From Phoenix dactylifera (lineage: Eukaryota; Streptophyta; Magnoliopsida; Arecales; Arecaceae), in contig NW_024067932.1 in the NCBI RefSeq assembly GCF_009389715.1, positions 248,001 through 312,000 on the forward strand: 64,000 bases of DNA, written 5' to 3'. Both the position numbers and the translations under genes were made by a program. This document shows, in pieces, positions 22,790-34,515 of this stretch. Positions within the stretch are counted from its first letter, which is position 1. Each line of letters starts with the position of its first letter. The notes below the pieces were generated by a model. It had not been told where the DNA came from. It made no database searches and was given only the letters and a program-made list of their open reading frames with translations.

Positions 22790-24181
22790 CTAAAACAAAG
22801 TCTTGTTGGTGTACTTGTCCTTAATAGTACAACCATCCGAATCAAAAATAAGCACACAGTGATTGTCAGCTGCTAGTTTATAGACTGATAAGAGATTATG
22901 AGAGATTTGTGGAGCATGAAGAAGATGAGACAGTTTGAAGGAATGAGATGGTGTAGGAAGGATACCAGAACCCAGATGATGAATAGGAATAGAAGCTCCA
23001 TTCCCAAGTGCTACTTGTTCAGACCCACTGTAGGAAATAGGGTGATGAAGAACTGATTGCTCAGGTGTCATATGTGCCGTAGCGCCACTGTCAATGATCC
23101 AATCCCCAGTTCTTGTTGATGTAGAAGAACCTCCAGATGAAGCTTGAGAAGTTGAATTTGCTGGAAAAGCCTGAGGAGGAGTTGCTGATGATACATTGGA
23201 AGAAGAATCCATGCGTGGCCAACCTGGGCTACTGTAATTGGCATCCATCCTGTGCCAACAGTTTACAGCAGAATGACCTCGTTTACTACAAATTTGACAT
23301 TCCAAGAAATTTCGCTGATCTCTATTTCGACCTGGAAAAGGCCATCCGGATGTTCTTGACCTGCCTCGTCCTCGGTTGGTGAAGGAAAAACGCCCACGAC
23401 CTCTGCCACGAATTGAAAATAGTGCAAAAGCAGAGTCGACAGAGGACTGTTGTTTGTCCTTGTTAGTCAAGATAATCTCTTCACTACTTAACAGAGCATA
23501 GAGTTCATCCAAAGAAATAGCTGATGACCGAGTTCTAATGGCAGTAGAAAAGGAATCATAAGCAGCTGGAAGTCCATTCAAAACATATAGCACCACATCC
23601 TCCGTATCTAACTTGGATCCAGCTGCTGCAAGAGCATCTACCTTAGTCTTGATTTCATTTAAATACTGCTGCATTGATAGATCTTGCTTCCGAATATTGT
23701 GAAGCTCATTCTTTAATTGAATGACATGAGATCTAGTTGAGGAATTTAAACGACAGTCCAATGCAGCCCAAATTTGATAGCAATGCTCAAGATTAATCAC
23801 ATAGGGTAATATAGAAGAAGAAATGGTTGAATTCAAAGCCACAGCTAAGAACTGATCGGTCAAAAACCAAGCATCAAATTCAGAACTAGATGAAGATTGT
23901 TGACAAGTTGATGAACCATCTAGAAACCCAAAAAATCCACTTGCTTTGAACACTCGAGTGATTTGGGATTTCCAGACAAGATAATTTTCAGTGGTAAGTT
24001 GATTGGGTATAAGGGATTGAATCCTTGAAGTCAAGAATTTAAGTTTGGGAGATATAACCTGATCTGCAGAAGACTGGAATGCTTCATCGGATCTGGGATG
24101 ATTCACTGATGCAGGTGATGCCATAGAATCACTCTCAAGAGGAGGGAGTAGTACTACAATGTCATCCGACCTCAAGGACAT
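22790..24181 (-). CDS. Copia gag and protease, ending at an in-frame TAG
   Basis: A 463-residue frame, starting 100 bp inside the 5' LTR. It has a gag body (LTTENYLVWKSQITRVF at 62-79), an Arg/Gly-rich stretch (RGRGRGR, 258-275), a CCHC knuckle (CQICSKRGHSAVNC, 295-308) and an aspartic protease active site (DSGA, 364-367). It ends at TAG (22790-22792) in the middle of the GAG-pre-integrase domain. The pol frame continues in exactly the same register, so one stop codon separates the two ORFs. It could be an inactivating nonsense change or, less likely at this position, a readthrough site. Confidence 0.93.
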   Translation of the reverse strand: MSLRSDDIVVLLPPLESDSMASPASVNHPRSDEAFQSSADQVISPKLKFLTSRIQSLIPNQLTTENYLVWKSQITRVFKASGFFGFLDGSSTCQQSSSSSEFDAWFLTDQFLAVALNSTISSSILPYVINLEHCYQIWAALDCRLNSSTRSHVIQLKNELHNIRKQDLSMQQYLNEIKTKVDALAAAGSKLDTEDVVLYVLNGLPAAYDSFSTAIRTRSSAISLDELYALLSSEEIILTNKDKQQSSVDSAFALFSIRGRGRGRFSFTNRGRGRSRTSGWPFPGRNRDQRNFLECQICSKRGHSAVNCWHRMDANYSSPGWPRMDSSSNVSSATPPQAFPANSTSQASSGGSSTSTRTGDWIIDSGATAHMTPEQSVLHHPISYSGSEQVALGNGASIPIHHLGSGILPTPSHSFKLSHLLHAPQISHNLLSVYKLAADNHCVLIFDSDGCTIKDKYTNKTLF

Positions 24182-24271
24182 GAAAAAAAAAAAATCACAC
24201 CTTAAGATCTTTTGATCTTATTAGTAGATCTTAATGAACTAGTGGATCATGACGAGTTGATCTGGACCCCT

Positions 24272-24283
24272 GCTCTGATACCA
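24272..24283 (-). other. Primer binding site of young copia element
   Basis: The minus strand reads TGGTATCAGAGC immediately after the 5' LTR, complementary to initiator-Met tRNA. Confidence 0.92.
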
Positions 24284-24615
24284 TGAAGAGATTTGAAGAA
24301 GATGTATTGAATTTACTGTAGCTGATACATTCCTAGAAATTACTGGCACGGCACTGAAACTATGCTGATACAATGAAATATTCAGAAGACAGTGAACTGG
24401 GAGAAGAGTTTGAATATCATCTTATTCATTACATCAAGACTTTACAATATATGTATTTATAGCTAATTAGCCAAAGTTCAACTGTTGATTAACTGGAAAC
24501 AGTTACAACAGTTTGAAATGAACTGAATTCAGTTGGGATAAACTGAATTCAGATCCTGCTAGAAGCTTATAGATCTTTCGAAAAGCTTCTGGAATAACTG
24601 GCAGCTTACAAGAAT

Positions 24616-26960
24616 CAGGCAAGAAAGATGTGAAACCAAACTGGGTACGCCTGGTTTCTCGCATTTCTAATAGGATTCTGGCTCAGATCCTGATCCATTA
24701 ACGAAGCTCCCAAAAGTATGGTTTCGCTTGATATTATGCATCTGAACACCTTCAATATATAAAACGAAGCATTGGTTTCAAAAGAAACAAATTTATGCTA
24801 TTGTATCTATTGAATTTACAAGGCTCACATGTATGGATTCTATCTTTTTCGCACCTAGTAGGAACTAAATACAGCATCACTTCTACAACTATCATATTGA
24901 TTTTCTTAATCTGATGGTTTCCATTTAAGAATGAATAAATGATATTTATACAAATATGTAGCATGATAGAACTGGTCATTAGCCAACGGAGTCTGGATAT
25001 GATTATATTCATATTCAAATCCATTCAACAGTCTCATCTTGCCCAACTTTCAATGCCGGATTAATTAATTATATTTTAATGTGGCAGTTTAATTTTAGTA
25101 CCATTAGGTAAAATTTTACAGATCCACTTGCAATAATTTCAGACATCTGCTCCAATTTCACCTGCAATTAATGCAGTAGGGAGTCCGTGCAGTTGAAGTA
25201 TGTAAATGACTTGTGCATGCATTTCGCTATTAGTTCCTGCATACTACCCTCGTTTTGGTGCTTATCATCCACTCTCTGCCAGGCATACAGTTTTATGAAG
25301 AAAATGTCCGAGCTATATTATGAGCTTGCTTTATCAAATAAACAGTCAACCTCCAAACATATGCTTTCCTCACAAACCAGTGGATTGTGGTTTCAGGTAT
25401 TACAGTGCATCTTCACAGAAACCATCAATCACAAAACCATCTCTTGAATCCAACTCTTCAACCACATTTCTTCACAAGCTACATGGGCTATACATGGCTT
25501 CTACAGTAGGTCTGGAAATAACCTATTGTCTCTTGCTTCTCGATGTGCAAAGCTGCTCTTTTCACCATTGCTTAATTAAATCCTCAAAATTTAGCTCCAC
25601 TGGACACTTGTGAACCACGTATTAGAGGTCTGGCAGCCTCCCAGAATATGTTCCATCCTACCAATTGATCTTCATATGAGGTTTGAGATATCTTCTTTCA
25701 GGCTTTCCTGGCATATCTTTCAGTGCAACTGCGCTTTTTGAGTTTTGCTGGTCTTCCATCATATGGATTGTTCTGAAGAGATCTCTTTTATGGATTGGTT
25801 GTATCCTTTTTGTTCAGATAGTTGGGAGACATAAGATCCTCTAACTACATCAATTATATATAGATTATAATAAAAATCATTACAATAAAATAATAATGAA
25901 ATAAGTATGTTACAATCATAATAATAATAGTTATGTTTCAGTAAGGGATTAGAGTAGAGTTTTGAGTTAAACTAGGAAGTGTTGCTCATGATTTTTGAGT
26001 CCAATTAAGAGTCATAGTTTGTATATTTTTCATCCAGATATGTTTGACAAATCTTTTGATTGGCTTGAGAGTTCTTTAAGTGGGTTTATGCATTATGAGT
26101 TTAATAACATATTTAATTGATTTATGAACAAAATTGCTGTCATGGTGGATTCCATGGAGCCCTACAGGTGACCCTTTAGGTCCCTCATGCTCTGTCACTT
26201 CCATTAGAACTGATGTTGAATTGAATGGGGTTTATGGAGAACTATACATTGATGCTACCATTTCAATGATCTATTGGTACATTTATTATTTGTCTCCAGT
26301 TTTAAATATTGCTATCGTAATTAGTGAAATTAACCAGCTTCTCAAATCACATCCTACCACAACATATGAACATTTGAATAGAGCTGGAAAATGTCGTGCA
26401 ATCACCAAGATGGACAATGAAATGGGTACAACCGTACAAGCAATTCTTGAGCTTAATGTGATCCGAAGGAGGAAAAGAATAAGTTGAAATCAAGACCTGA
26501 AACACCAATTGATTACATTTCCTTTCCCTTAGCAGTACAAGGGAGCATAAGTTTGGGAAAACACCCCCAGAGTCACTCAAATTAACCTCAAATGAGAGGC
26601 TTCGAAGCAGATCATGGTCAGCTTGGCCCAAAAATAACTTGAGCTGGACCTAAATTGAGAGATATCGCCAATATCACTCGGGAGTAAAAGAGCCCCATTT
26701 CCAAATGTTCTCCATCATTTGAAGGTGGGAACTGACCGAGGGAAAGGGAAGGCTGCCTAAGGAAATTGGCTTGCGGGAGATAAGCTTGATTTTTGATCAG
26801 TTAGGCTAGAAAATATCATTCTAGCTAGGTAAACCTTCTCGGTCCTATAATCCCTTATTTTTTCAAAAAATGCAAGTGGAATTTCTTTTTTAAATTGAAA
26901 AGATCATGGGGAGATTTTGTCAAATGAGAACCAAACATTGTTTGAACACAGAATTCATGC
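24616..26960. other. Intergenic stretch, no gene recognised
   Basis: Right flank of the copia insertion. Open frames at 25187-25613 and 26134-26487 have no recognisable domain, and no splice-linked exons were found. An AT-rich segment lies at 25850-25960. Confidence 0.4.
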
Positions 26961-27770
26961 ATTCACTACAAGAAAATACATATTCAGCGACTAAGATTCT
27001 AGTTGCCGAATAGCCATATTTGGTCGCCGAAATCTTTCCGCGACTAGCATATCCTTCGTTGCCGAACCCTAGTCACTGAAAGGTTTTGGCGATCAATATT
27101 GTGTGGTCCCCTAAGGTACACCAACAACGACCAACGTTTGGTTGCCAAAGAAAATTATCAGCGACCAAATCTGTTGTCGCTAATTTCAACGCTGACCAAA
27201 TAGCTGGTCGTGGAAGGTTTATACTCCGTTACAAAAAAAAATGGTCACTGAATATCTATCTTCCCCCGCTAATAGTTTAGTCGCAGAATGTATTGGAATG
27301 CATTGGCAACAAATATTTTTTGGTGGCATAAAGTATTAACCTGTATTTAATTAACAATTCAAATTATAAGCTTAATATTTATTTTTGGGCTTGTTCCAAA
27401 TCCTGTACAACCAACACAGCCTATCCAATATCCATATTGCACAATACATTTGCTCATCCAAATAGAAGTATACACAATGTTGGAGAATCCATAATCATTC
27501 ATTATAAATATCATCATCTATAAGTCTAAAGTCAAGCATACCTATTAACCATACATCAAAATGTTTCATCCATACCATATGTTAAGGTGATAATCATCAC
27601 CAAACACATCAAAATGTAAATTAAAAATCCCAAAATATCTGATCTTGCTATTCATCCAAACAACCATCATGTAGACAAAAATAATCTTATACCAAAAACT
27701 GAATTCTGCTTGTAGACAACTCCACCATAATCATCTGAACAAAAGCTATCCATATACCAGAAACTAGATT

Positions 27771-28265
27771 TTACATGCTCATAACTCCACCATATATCTG
27801 AGAAAGCAAAAAAGAATACATAATTAATAACCACATGTGAAAAATAATAAACTTAAAATTCAAGTATAAGTTCACAATGACATTTCGCTTAATTTGGTCC
27901 AAATCTCTAAATAACCTACGTAATATAAATGAGAATACATACCAACGAGTATTTGTACCACCAGTTGAATACATGGCCCCATCATGATGGATAGATGACT
28001 TGTGCGTTTGAGTCTTTTCCTTTAAGAACTCTGTCACCAAACTTGTAAGATGTGCAATTTGCTTCTGTTCTTCCTCTCGTTCTTTCTTTTCCTCCTCATG
28101 CTCTCTCCTCTCCTGCTCCAATTGCCTCCGCAACTCCTCACGCTCCATCTTCATCTCCTCCATCTCAGCTTTAAGTTTCTGCAACTCTCCAATATGGTCT
28201 TGTGACACACGACTAGGTGTGGAAGAAGATGAAGAATTCTGTAAATTCAAGGTTTTCAGAACCAT
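27771..28265 (-). pseudogene. Coiled-coil C-terminal exon of a CACTA accessory gene
   Basis: The frame reads a Ser-rich start followed by a long charged coiled coil (LKAEMEEMKMEREELRRQLE and on through IAHLTSLVTEFLKE). This matches the C-terminal coiled coil of plant Transposase_24/TNPA-type proteins. An acceptor (CACTTTGCAG) lies just upstream at about 28276-28285. The remainder of the frame past HHDG is probably intron or untranslated sequence. It belongs with the fragment at 28462-28884. Confidence 0.6.
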
Positions 28266-28461
28266 TAAACTCCTGCTGCAAAGTGTAATTTAGATTAGCA
28301 TATAGCCACTACATAATAAGAAAACTAGAATAACTGTCAGATCTACTTGCATAAAAGGATTCCAAAAATATACTTGCAGCAAATTGTCTATTTTACAATA
28401 GCCAAAACTATCCCATAGACTGTTTCACAGGCAGTTCACTAAAAATATAGTCAGTACGTAT

Positions 28462-28884
28462 TCAAAAACATATTACCTGTATAGTCATTGTTGCAACAAA
28501 TGACCGAGATCCTGAATAATGATTATACTCAAGCTTTTTCCTATTCTTTTTGCCAGCTTTTGATCTCACCATCAAAAAAATACAAATTAAAAATCTAAAG
28601 AAAATATTATGATTGGCTACCTTTGGGGCATTAATACCACACAAAGCATTCCACTCATCAAGTATTGGAACAGAGAGCTTTTCTCTGCCATTCTGGGCAA
28701 TGAGCTTATCAATTCCTTTCCCAACTGTCTTACCCCGCACGCGCTTTGATGATGAACCTACTAAAATACTTAAATACTTTAGGCCATAAGACAAACCTGC
28801 TAGTGATAGACAAAGAGAACGTAAAAAAAAAACACAAAACCAGAAGCGGCCCAATATATTTGGGAGCCTAAGTGAATGAGACAT
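28462..28884 (-). pseudogene. Transposase_24 fragment with internal loss
   Basis: Two blocks are recognisable: an N-terminal one (VRGKTVGKGIDKLIAQNG, VPILDEWNALCG) and a later one (KAGKKNRKKLEYNHYSGSRSF) typical of the plant En/Spm Transposase_24 domain. In between, about 60 bp look like intron and the central Trp-rich part of the domain is missing. With 27771-28265 this is a shortened relic of the accessory gene. Confidence 0.6.
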
Positions 28885-29459
28885 TTTTTTATAATAATAA
28901 TAATAATAATAAATTTTAATAAGTACAAAATAGTTAAAAAAATGATATGAAAATAGATAGCTGTCAAGTATACTATTTCAACAAAGATGCATGAATCTAA
29001 CAAAGATAGACAAGTCTTCAGTTTAATATAATCCTTGAATAGAAGCATGAAAAAATATAATCCTTGAATAGAAGCATGAAAAAATATTTAGTTTAAAAGA
29101 AGTTCCATCCCACCATCTCCCATCTCCCCCCATCTCCCATCTCCTCTTCGATACCCAAGTTACACCACAGCACGGCAACCCTTCAACAAAAGAATCTCCA
29201 CCCTCTAAGAAGTCCATCTCCAATCCCCCTATCTTTCTTCCCGATGGCCCAGCTGGATCAGGAGTGACGTGAGGGAAGGAAAACCAAGACCAAAACCAAA
29301 GTGAAGTCCATCTCCAATCCCCCTATCTTTCTCTCCTCTGTTTCTCTCCACCCAAAACAAAACTAATATCCCCAAATCCCTCGTCGCTCTCTCTCCCTGC
29401 CGGCCCAAGAGAAAGCCCTTGCCCCAAATCCCCTTCGCCTCCTCGCTATCTCTCCCTGC

Positions 29460-29730
29460 TGCCCTGACGAGAAGCCCTCCGCAGTGCTGCGGCGGCAGCG
29501 AAGGAGGAGGAGCCCTCCGCGGTGGCTGCGGCGGCAGCGAAGGAGGAGGAGCCCTCCTCTTCTTCTTCTTCTCCCGCCTCGCCTCCAAATTTCCCGACAA
29601 CCCCCGACGACCCCCGGCCACCTCTCCCTCTCCCCTCTCCCTCTCCCTCCCGGCAGCGGCCTCTGCTAAATTCCCGGGTTTCTGGCCGCCTCGCCCCCAA
29701 ATTTCCCGACAACCCCCGACGACCCCCGGT

Positions 29731-29761
<31 letters not shown>

Positions 29762-29885
29762 CGGCCGCGGCCTCTGCTAAATTCCTGGGTTTCTGGCCAC
29801 CTCGCCTCCAAATTTCCGACGACCCCCGACAACCCCCGGCCACCTCTCCCTCTCCCTCTCCCTCCCGGCCTCTGCTAAATCAAGT
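29460..29885. repeat. GC-rich tandem duplications inside CACTA element
   Basis: Three diverged copies of a roughly 75-115-bp unit starting CGCCTCCAAATTTCCCGAC and ending with CTCTGCTAAATTC lie at about 29577-29690, 29690-29805 and 29806-29880. A shorter duplication containing GGCGGCAGCGAAGGAGGAGG lies at 29488-29550. They keep overlapping frames open on both strands. The position near the 5' side of the gene remnants suggests a former promoter or leader region. Confidence 0.8.
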
Positions 29886-31210
29886 TCCAGAACGTACCTT
29901 GGGACGCTTGCTGTGGATGCCGAAGAGATGAGCGAATGGCAAACGGGCGAACGGGCGAGGGCGAAGTTCGGTGAAGGCGACGTGCGGGTGAAGGCAAGGA
30001 GTTAAAGCGGAATAGAAGAATAGAAAATTAGGGTTTATTTGGTTTCTCACACGTCTCCATACTTTTCTCGGCTAAATTTTTTTTAGTTGCCGAAGGTAAA
30101 CCTTTAGGGATCAAAATTTAGTCGCCAAAAATTTACCTCCAGTCCGCATGAAATACTGGACTTGCGCCAACTTGGTTTTGATTTTCCGTGATCAAATATG
30201 CATTTAGTTGGTGTAGGACAGTCATTCAGTAACTAACAAGGATGCGTGCAAATTTATTTCTAAGCGGATTTTCAATCCTGCCCGTAAGATGTCCAAGAAT
30301 TCCATATATTTCTTAGCGGATTTCCGTTCCCACGTCCGCATGCCGCGTATCATGTCGATCCGTATATTTATTTGACAAGGAGTCAAGCACCGAGCTCGAA
30401 CTTTTAAAATTATATTATAATAATAAAAATAAAAAAGAATTTAAGTATGAAGAAAAGTTGTGGGATTGAGATTCAGTCGAAGAGACGAGGATATGCCTAA
30501 GTGAATTAAGGTGTTAAACGGCACTGTTTGAAAATAAGCAGTTTTTTTTTTTTTGAACTTAGAAATTAGCATCTTACAGGGGCTAATACAACATCTTTTG
30601 GTTTTACGGGAACCTTCCACTACCAAAAGTTTGGTCACTAAAAAACTCAAACTTTCTGCCCAATTTTTTCATCGGAAAAAGCCGCCATTCGTAAAAATTT
30701 TCCTGGACTAAATTTTTTTGAGTCGCTGGAGGTGAACCTTTAAGGACCAAAAGTTAGTCGCCAAAAGTTTTACTTCCAGCCCGCGCGAAATATTTGACTT
30801 GTGCCAACTTGGTATTGTTTTCCGTGACCAAATATGCATTTAGTCGGTTTAGAACAATTATTCAGTAACTAACAAGAATGTTGGTCGCAGATGGCTTTAT
30901 TTGCAGCGACCAAACTTTAGTAGCCAAACGTTTTACTTTCACCCCGCCAACTTGGTTTTGATTTTCCACGACCAAATATGCATTTAGTCGATGTAGGACA
31001 ATTATTTAATAACTAACAAAAATGTTGGTCGCAGATGGCCTTATTTGCAGCGACCAAACTTTAGTCGCCAAACATTTTACCTCCACTCCGTGTAGGACAA
31101 TCAATCAGTAACGAACAAGGATGTTGGTCGCAAATAGTCTTATTTGCAGCGACCACTACTCATTTAGTCACCGAAAGTTGTTGCTGAAAGTGTATTTTCT
31201 TGTAGTGATT

Positions 31211-31831
31211 AGAGCATGAATTCGAGATCATAATTGATGATTTTTAGGGTTTTAAGTTGAACCCCAAAACCTCCACATAAAAATTGTGCAAACCCAAAAA
31301 TAACCCTGGCAACACCATACCAAAGGCACTCCATCAATATCTATTGATATCCTCCGGAACTTTTTTTTTTGGCACATCCTCAGTATGATGGGTAGCTCAT
31401 CCACCCACCCCTCAGCAAGCCCGCTTACCTCAATATTTCAAACTTCAGTTGTAACTGAGAGAAACTTAAGTTTAACTGCTAAAACAATAGAATATATGAT
31501 GGAAGACTGACCAAACTGATTTGAGCATGTGGAACAAAAAGTCAAGGACACCACAATTAAGGTTATGACTTGAATGCGTCCTGAAAAAACGGACTGGGAA
31601 AGGGAAAGCCGAGAACAAATCTTTCAACAGCAAAAATCTGTTTATCGTTTGGGTATATAAATATAACAAAATACAGGTATATGTTTATTTATATGTATTA
31701 GAGTTTTGAGTAGGTAGTGTGAATGGGAACAATCCTCAAATATAACTAGGTAAAATGCACATGCATATATGCATGTGGAACTAATAGCCAACCAAAGAAA
31801 ATATATATAATTAGTTCCGTTACATCCATAT
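31211..31831. other. Short spacer between CACTA element and LTR fragment
   Basis: AT-rich DNA with no coding support. A poly-T/A-like tract occurs near 31360. Confidence 0.4.
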
Positions 31832-33520
31832 TGCCCAGTTATGCAAACCAAGAGAGGGTGAATTGAACTTTTTGAAAACTTTGAGTAAAATATAGCAGAA
31901 TAAAACTCAATGAGTCAATATGAGCTTCAAACAAGTAATTAACAAGAGTAAATATGCAAGTGTTCAATACAGATAATTTATGCAACATGAATGTAGCAAA
32001 ATTTATAGTGATTCGATGCTAATCCTGCACTTACGTCTACTCTCCAAGACACTTTTTTTTGGGAATTTCTACTATAATCTTTCTAAGACTACAATCCAAT
32101 TGTTTTATCCCGGCTCACGATCAACCCAGTTGATTTTCACTTTCGAGCCTATTCCCATGCTCAATATAATCCAATTCAAAGTTTGGATAGACCTTTTCCC
32201 AAGTTTCAGTCTCTAAAACTTGTCACAACAGAGTATAAAGAATAATATGTAAACACAATAAAATACTGCTCCTTAAAGATAAATACAACGAATAAATTGA
32301 GCTTTGAATCAGTTGGTTAGCTTTGACTGAACTTGATTGCGCTTCACCAACTCTCTCAGTTGTAGAGGATGTGAATTTTCAGCTCTCAATAAATGCACTT
32401 GAATATTTTTTTTTTGAAGCTCTCTTCTTTTTCTTGGCTCAATTCATTCTCTTTCTCTTCTCTTTTTCTTTTTTTTGGTGTTCTTATGCATTTATACTAT
32501 TTAGGAGTGGTTGGAAGACTCTCTTAGCCATTAGATAGGTCGAAAGAGCCGTTGTGAGTTAAAAACGAATGTTCTGATTATAGAAAAACTAGTCATTACT
32601 GTTGTCAGGCATAGAGGGGTCGACTCGATGTTTTTAGGGGTCGACTCATTATCTCTAAGAGTGTACTCATGATCTTCAGGTGTCAACTCAAACTAGCTAT
32701 TATTTTTGCTGCACTCTACCTTTCTCCTACGACCATTATGGAGTCGACTTTTTTAGTTCAGGAGTCGACTCGTCTAGTGACAAGGGTGAACTCGTTATCT
32801 TTATGGGTCGACTCTTCAATAGACTGAATTTTACTGCTCTGTCTTTTCTCCATGGTCATTTCGGGGTCGACTCGCTTGCTTATGAGGTTGACTCCTGTTT
32901 AATTAGAGTAAGCTCGTATTCTTCATGGGTCGACTCACCAATATGGCAAAATTTATAGTTTTGTCTTTTCTCTATGGCCATCAGGGATCGACTTGTTTGC
33001 TTTTTGGGCCGATTCTTGTCTAATTGGAGTCTTCTCGTGTTCTTTATGGGTCGATTTGCCAATATGATGAATTTTATAGCTTTCTGTCTGCCTTCTGTGA
33101 CTGTTCTAGAGTCGACTCGTGATCTTGTAGGGTTGACTTGTGAGGGTATATCAGTCTGTATTAGTGTGTGAGGATTGACTCATTACAATCTAAGGGTTAA
33201 CTCTTGAGCAATTTAGCAATTAAGCGACCATTGGTTTCCGAATGGACATGATAGCTTCTTTTATCGGCTGCTTATGCCGTAGATAGCCCAAGTCGGAATT
33301 TTCAGTATTACTATGTGAGCATTGAAGGATTGCTTCAATGTCTTTTTGAAGTTGACCATCTTTGTGTAGAGCATTGAATAATTAATCTTCATTTGAGAGT
33401 TACTGAAGGCTTTCTTCTTGGTTTTCTGTAAACATTCAATCATACTCAAGGCAACTGATTAGTGAACTTTTTACTTAAATATTTTGTATCATCAAAATCA
33501 AACCTTTAGGATCGATAGTC
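31832..33520 (-). mobile_element. SIRE-like LTR with decayed palindrome array
   Basis: The left end (GCCCAGTTATGCAAACCAAG) aligns with the left end of the LTRs at 43775 and 52927. The right end (ATCATCAAAATC, then TCTCCCTTTTAATGATGAC) aligns with their right end plus the adjoining polypurine tract and internal start. Between them lie a TATA-like AGTATAAATGC (about 32493), the shared TAGCCATTAGA (about 32526) and a palindrome array from 32617. About 200 bp of internal DNA remain before the CACTA insertion at 33727. The rest of the element is not recognisable. Confidence 0.75.
32617..33200. repeat. Decayed 21-bp-phased palindrome array (GGGTCGACTC)
   Basis: The first four units start at 32617, 32638, 32659 and 32680, exactly 21 bp apart, although the third (GAGTGTACTC) and fourth (GTGTCAACTC) no longer match perfectly. 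Further units occur near 32740, 32762, 32805, 32865, 32926, 33044 and 33110. It sits upstream of the TATA-like site in the LTR's own direction. Confidence 0.85.
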
Positions 33521-33723
33521 TCTCCCTTTTAATGATGACAAAACTTTTGAGTTCCAAAAAAAAATAGTATAAATAGAGACAACATCTTTTGAAATTGAGT
33601 TAATAATTGTAAAATTTACTTTTACTCTTGTTTCAATTTACTTCTACCACAAAGTTGGCTTTATAAGTAGTTCGCCTCCTTTTTATGTATATATAGAATC
33701 TTTCAAATTACCATTTTTAGAGA
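33521..33723 (-). other. Residual internal DNA of truncated SIRE-like element
   Basis: Begins with TCTCCCTTTTAATGATGACAAAAC, parallel to the sequence beside the left LTR of the 43.8-54.5 kb element. It then runs as AT-rich non-coding DNA to the CACTA target site. Confidence 0.5.
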
Positions 33724-34515
33724 TATCACTACCAGAAAACACGCGTATAGTGACGGAGATTCCCGTCACTATACCGTGTTTCCGGTTACTAATATGGAAT
33801 TGGTGACCGGAGCTCCCGTCACTGATTTGGTTACAAAAACACGCGTCACTAAATTATCAGTGACGGCGGAGATTCCCGTCACTAACTCCCGTGACAGAAC
33901 CGCCGTCACTAAGCCGTTACAAATTCAAGAATTAAAAATTTAAGAAATTATGTATTTCCCGTCACTATCTAGTTGCGGAGTTAGTGACGAAGGTAACTTG
34001 GTCACTGATTTTGTCACAGAATGCGGTCACAAGTTTGGTCACTGATCTGTCACAACCTTTAGTGACAGATTTAGTCATCACAGACATGGTCACACATTTT
34101 GTCACTACATTTGTCATTAATCCCGTCACTGACCTAGTGATAAGTTTACCGTCACTAATTGGTTACAAACGCGCTGAGCAAAATCAATTTTTATTAACCA
34201 AAATCCTGTCACTAAGTTTATGACTGCTCGTCACAATACTTGGTAAACAATTTAGTAACCAAAATTTGGTCACCGATCACAATCTAATAACCTGGTACAT
34301 TTGGTACATTGATTGGCTCATAATAATAATAATAATAATATCATTAATAGCAAAGGCATTCAACATTACGCAAAAGTCATTTTAAATGTCATTCAAAATT
34401 GGCATCAACATGTCCTGAATCCATCAAAATCAAAGTCTAAAAATATGTCATAAAGATCAACAGAGATTTCATTCCTCCTAAGAATGCAAGGACCTATCAT
34501 CTAAGGCAAAAACAA

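Larger units (their letters stand above)
19651..24610 (-). mobile_element. Complete young Ty1/copia retrotransposon (Ale-like size)
   Basis: A 4960-bp element bounded by 327-bp LTRs at 19651-19977 and 24284-24610 with TG...CA ends. A 5-bp target duplication AGAAT lies at 19646-19650 and 24611-24615. The LTRs differ by one base (near 19816: CAATGTATG against CAATATATG), so insertion is recent. Transcription is leftward: the primer binding site is beside the right LTR and the polypurine tract beside the left. Gag, protease, integrase, reverse transcriptase and RNase H are all present in one frame, broken by a single TAG. Size and LTR length suit the Ale/Retrofit lineage, which is an inference. 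Confidence 0.97.
26964..31207 (-). mobile_element. Non-autonomous CACTA transposon
   Basis: A 4244-bp element with a 3-bp target duplication ATT (26961-26963 and 31208-31210). Its terminal inverted repeats begin CACTACAAGAAAATACA: 17 perfect bases, 25 of 28 overall. Subterminal regions are packed with GTCGC/GCGAC-containing repeats, notably 30060-30240 and 30690-31200, where a segment built on CCGACCAAATATGCATTTAGT recurs. Internally it carries only remnants of an accessory transposase gene and a GC-rich block with tandem duplications. There is no TNP2-type transposase, so it would need help in trans. Confidence 0.95.

Noticed and set aside
29419..29931. Pro/Ser-rich 170-codon ORF
   Set aside because: Produced by GC-rich tandem duplications in a CACTA element. 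Frames are open on both strands without a domain.
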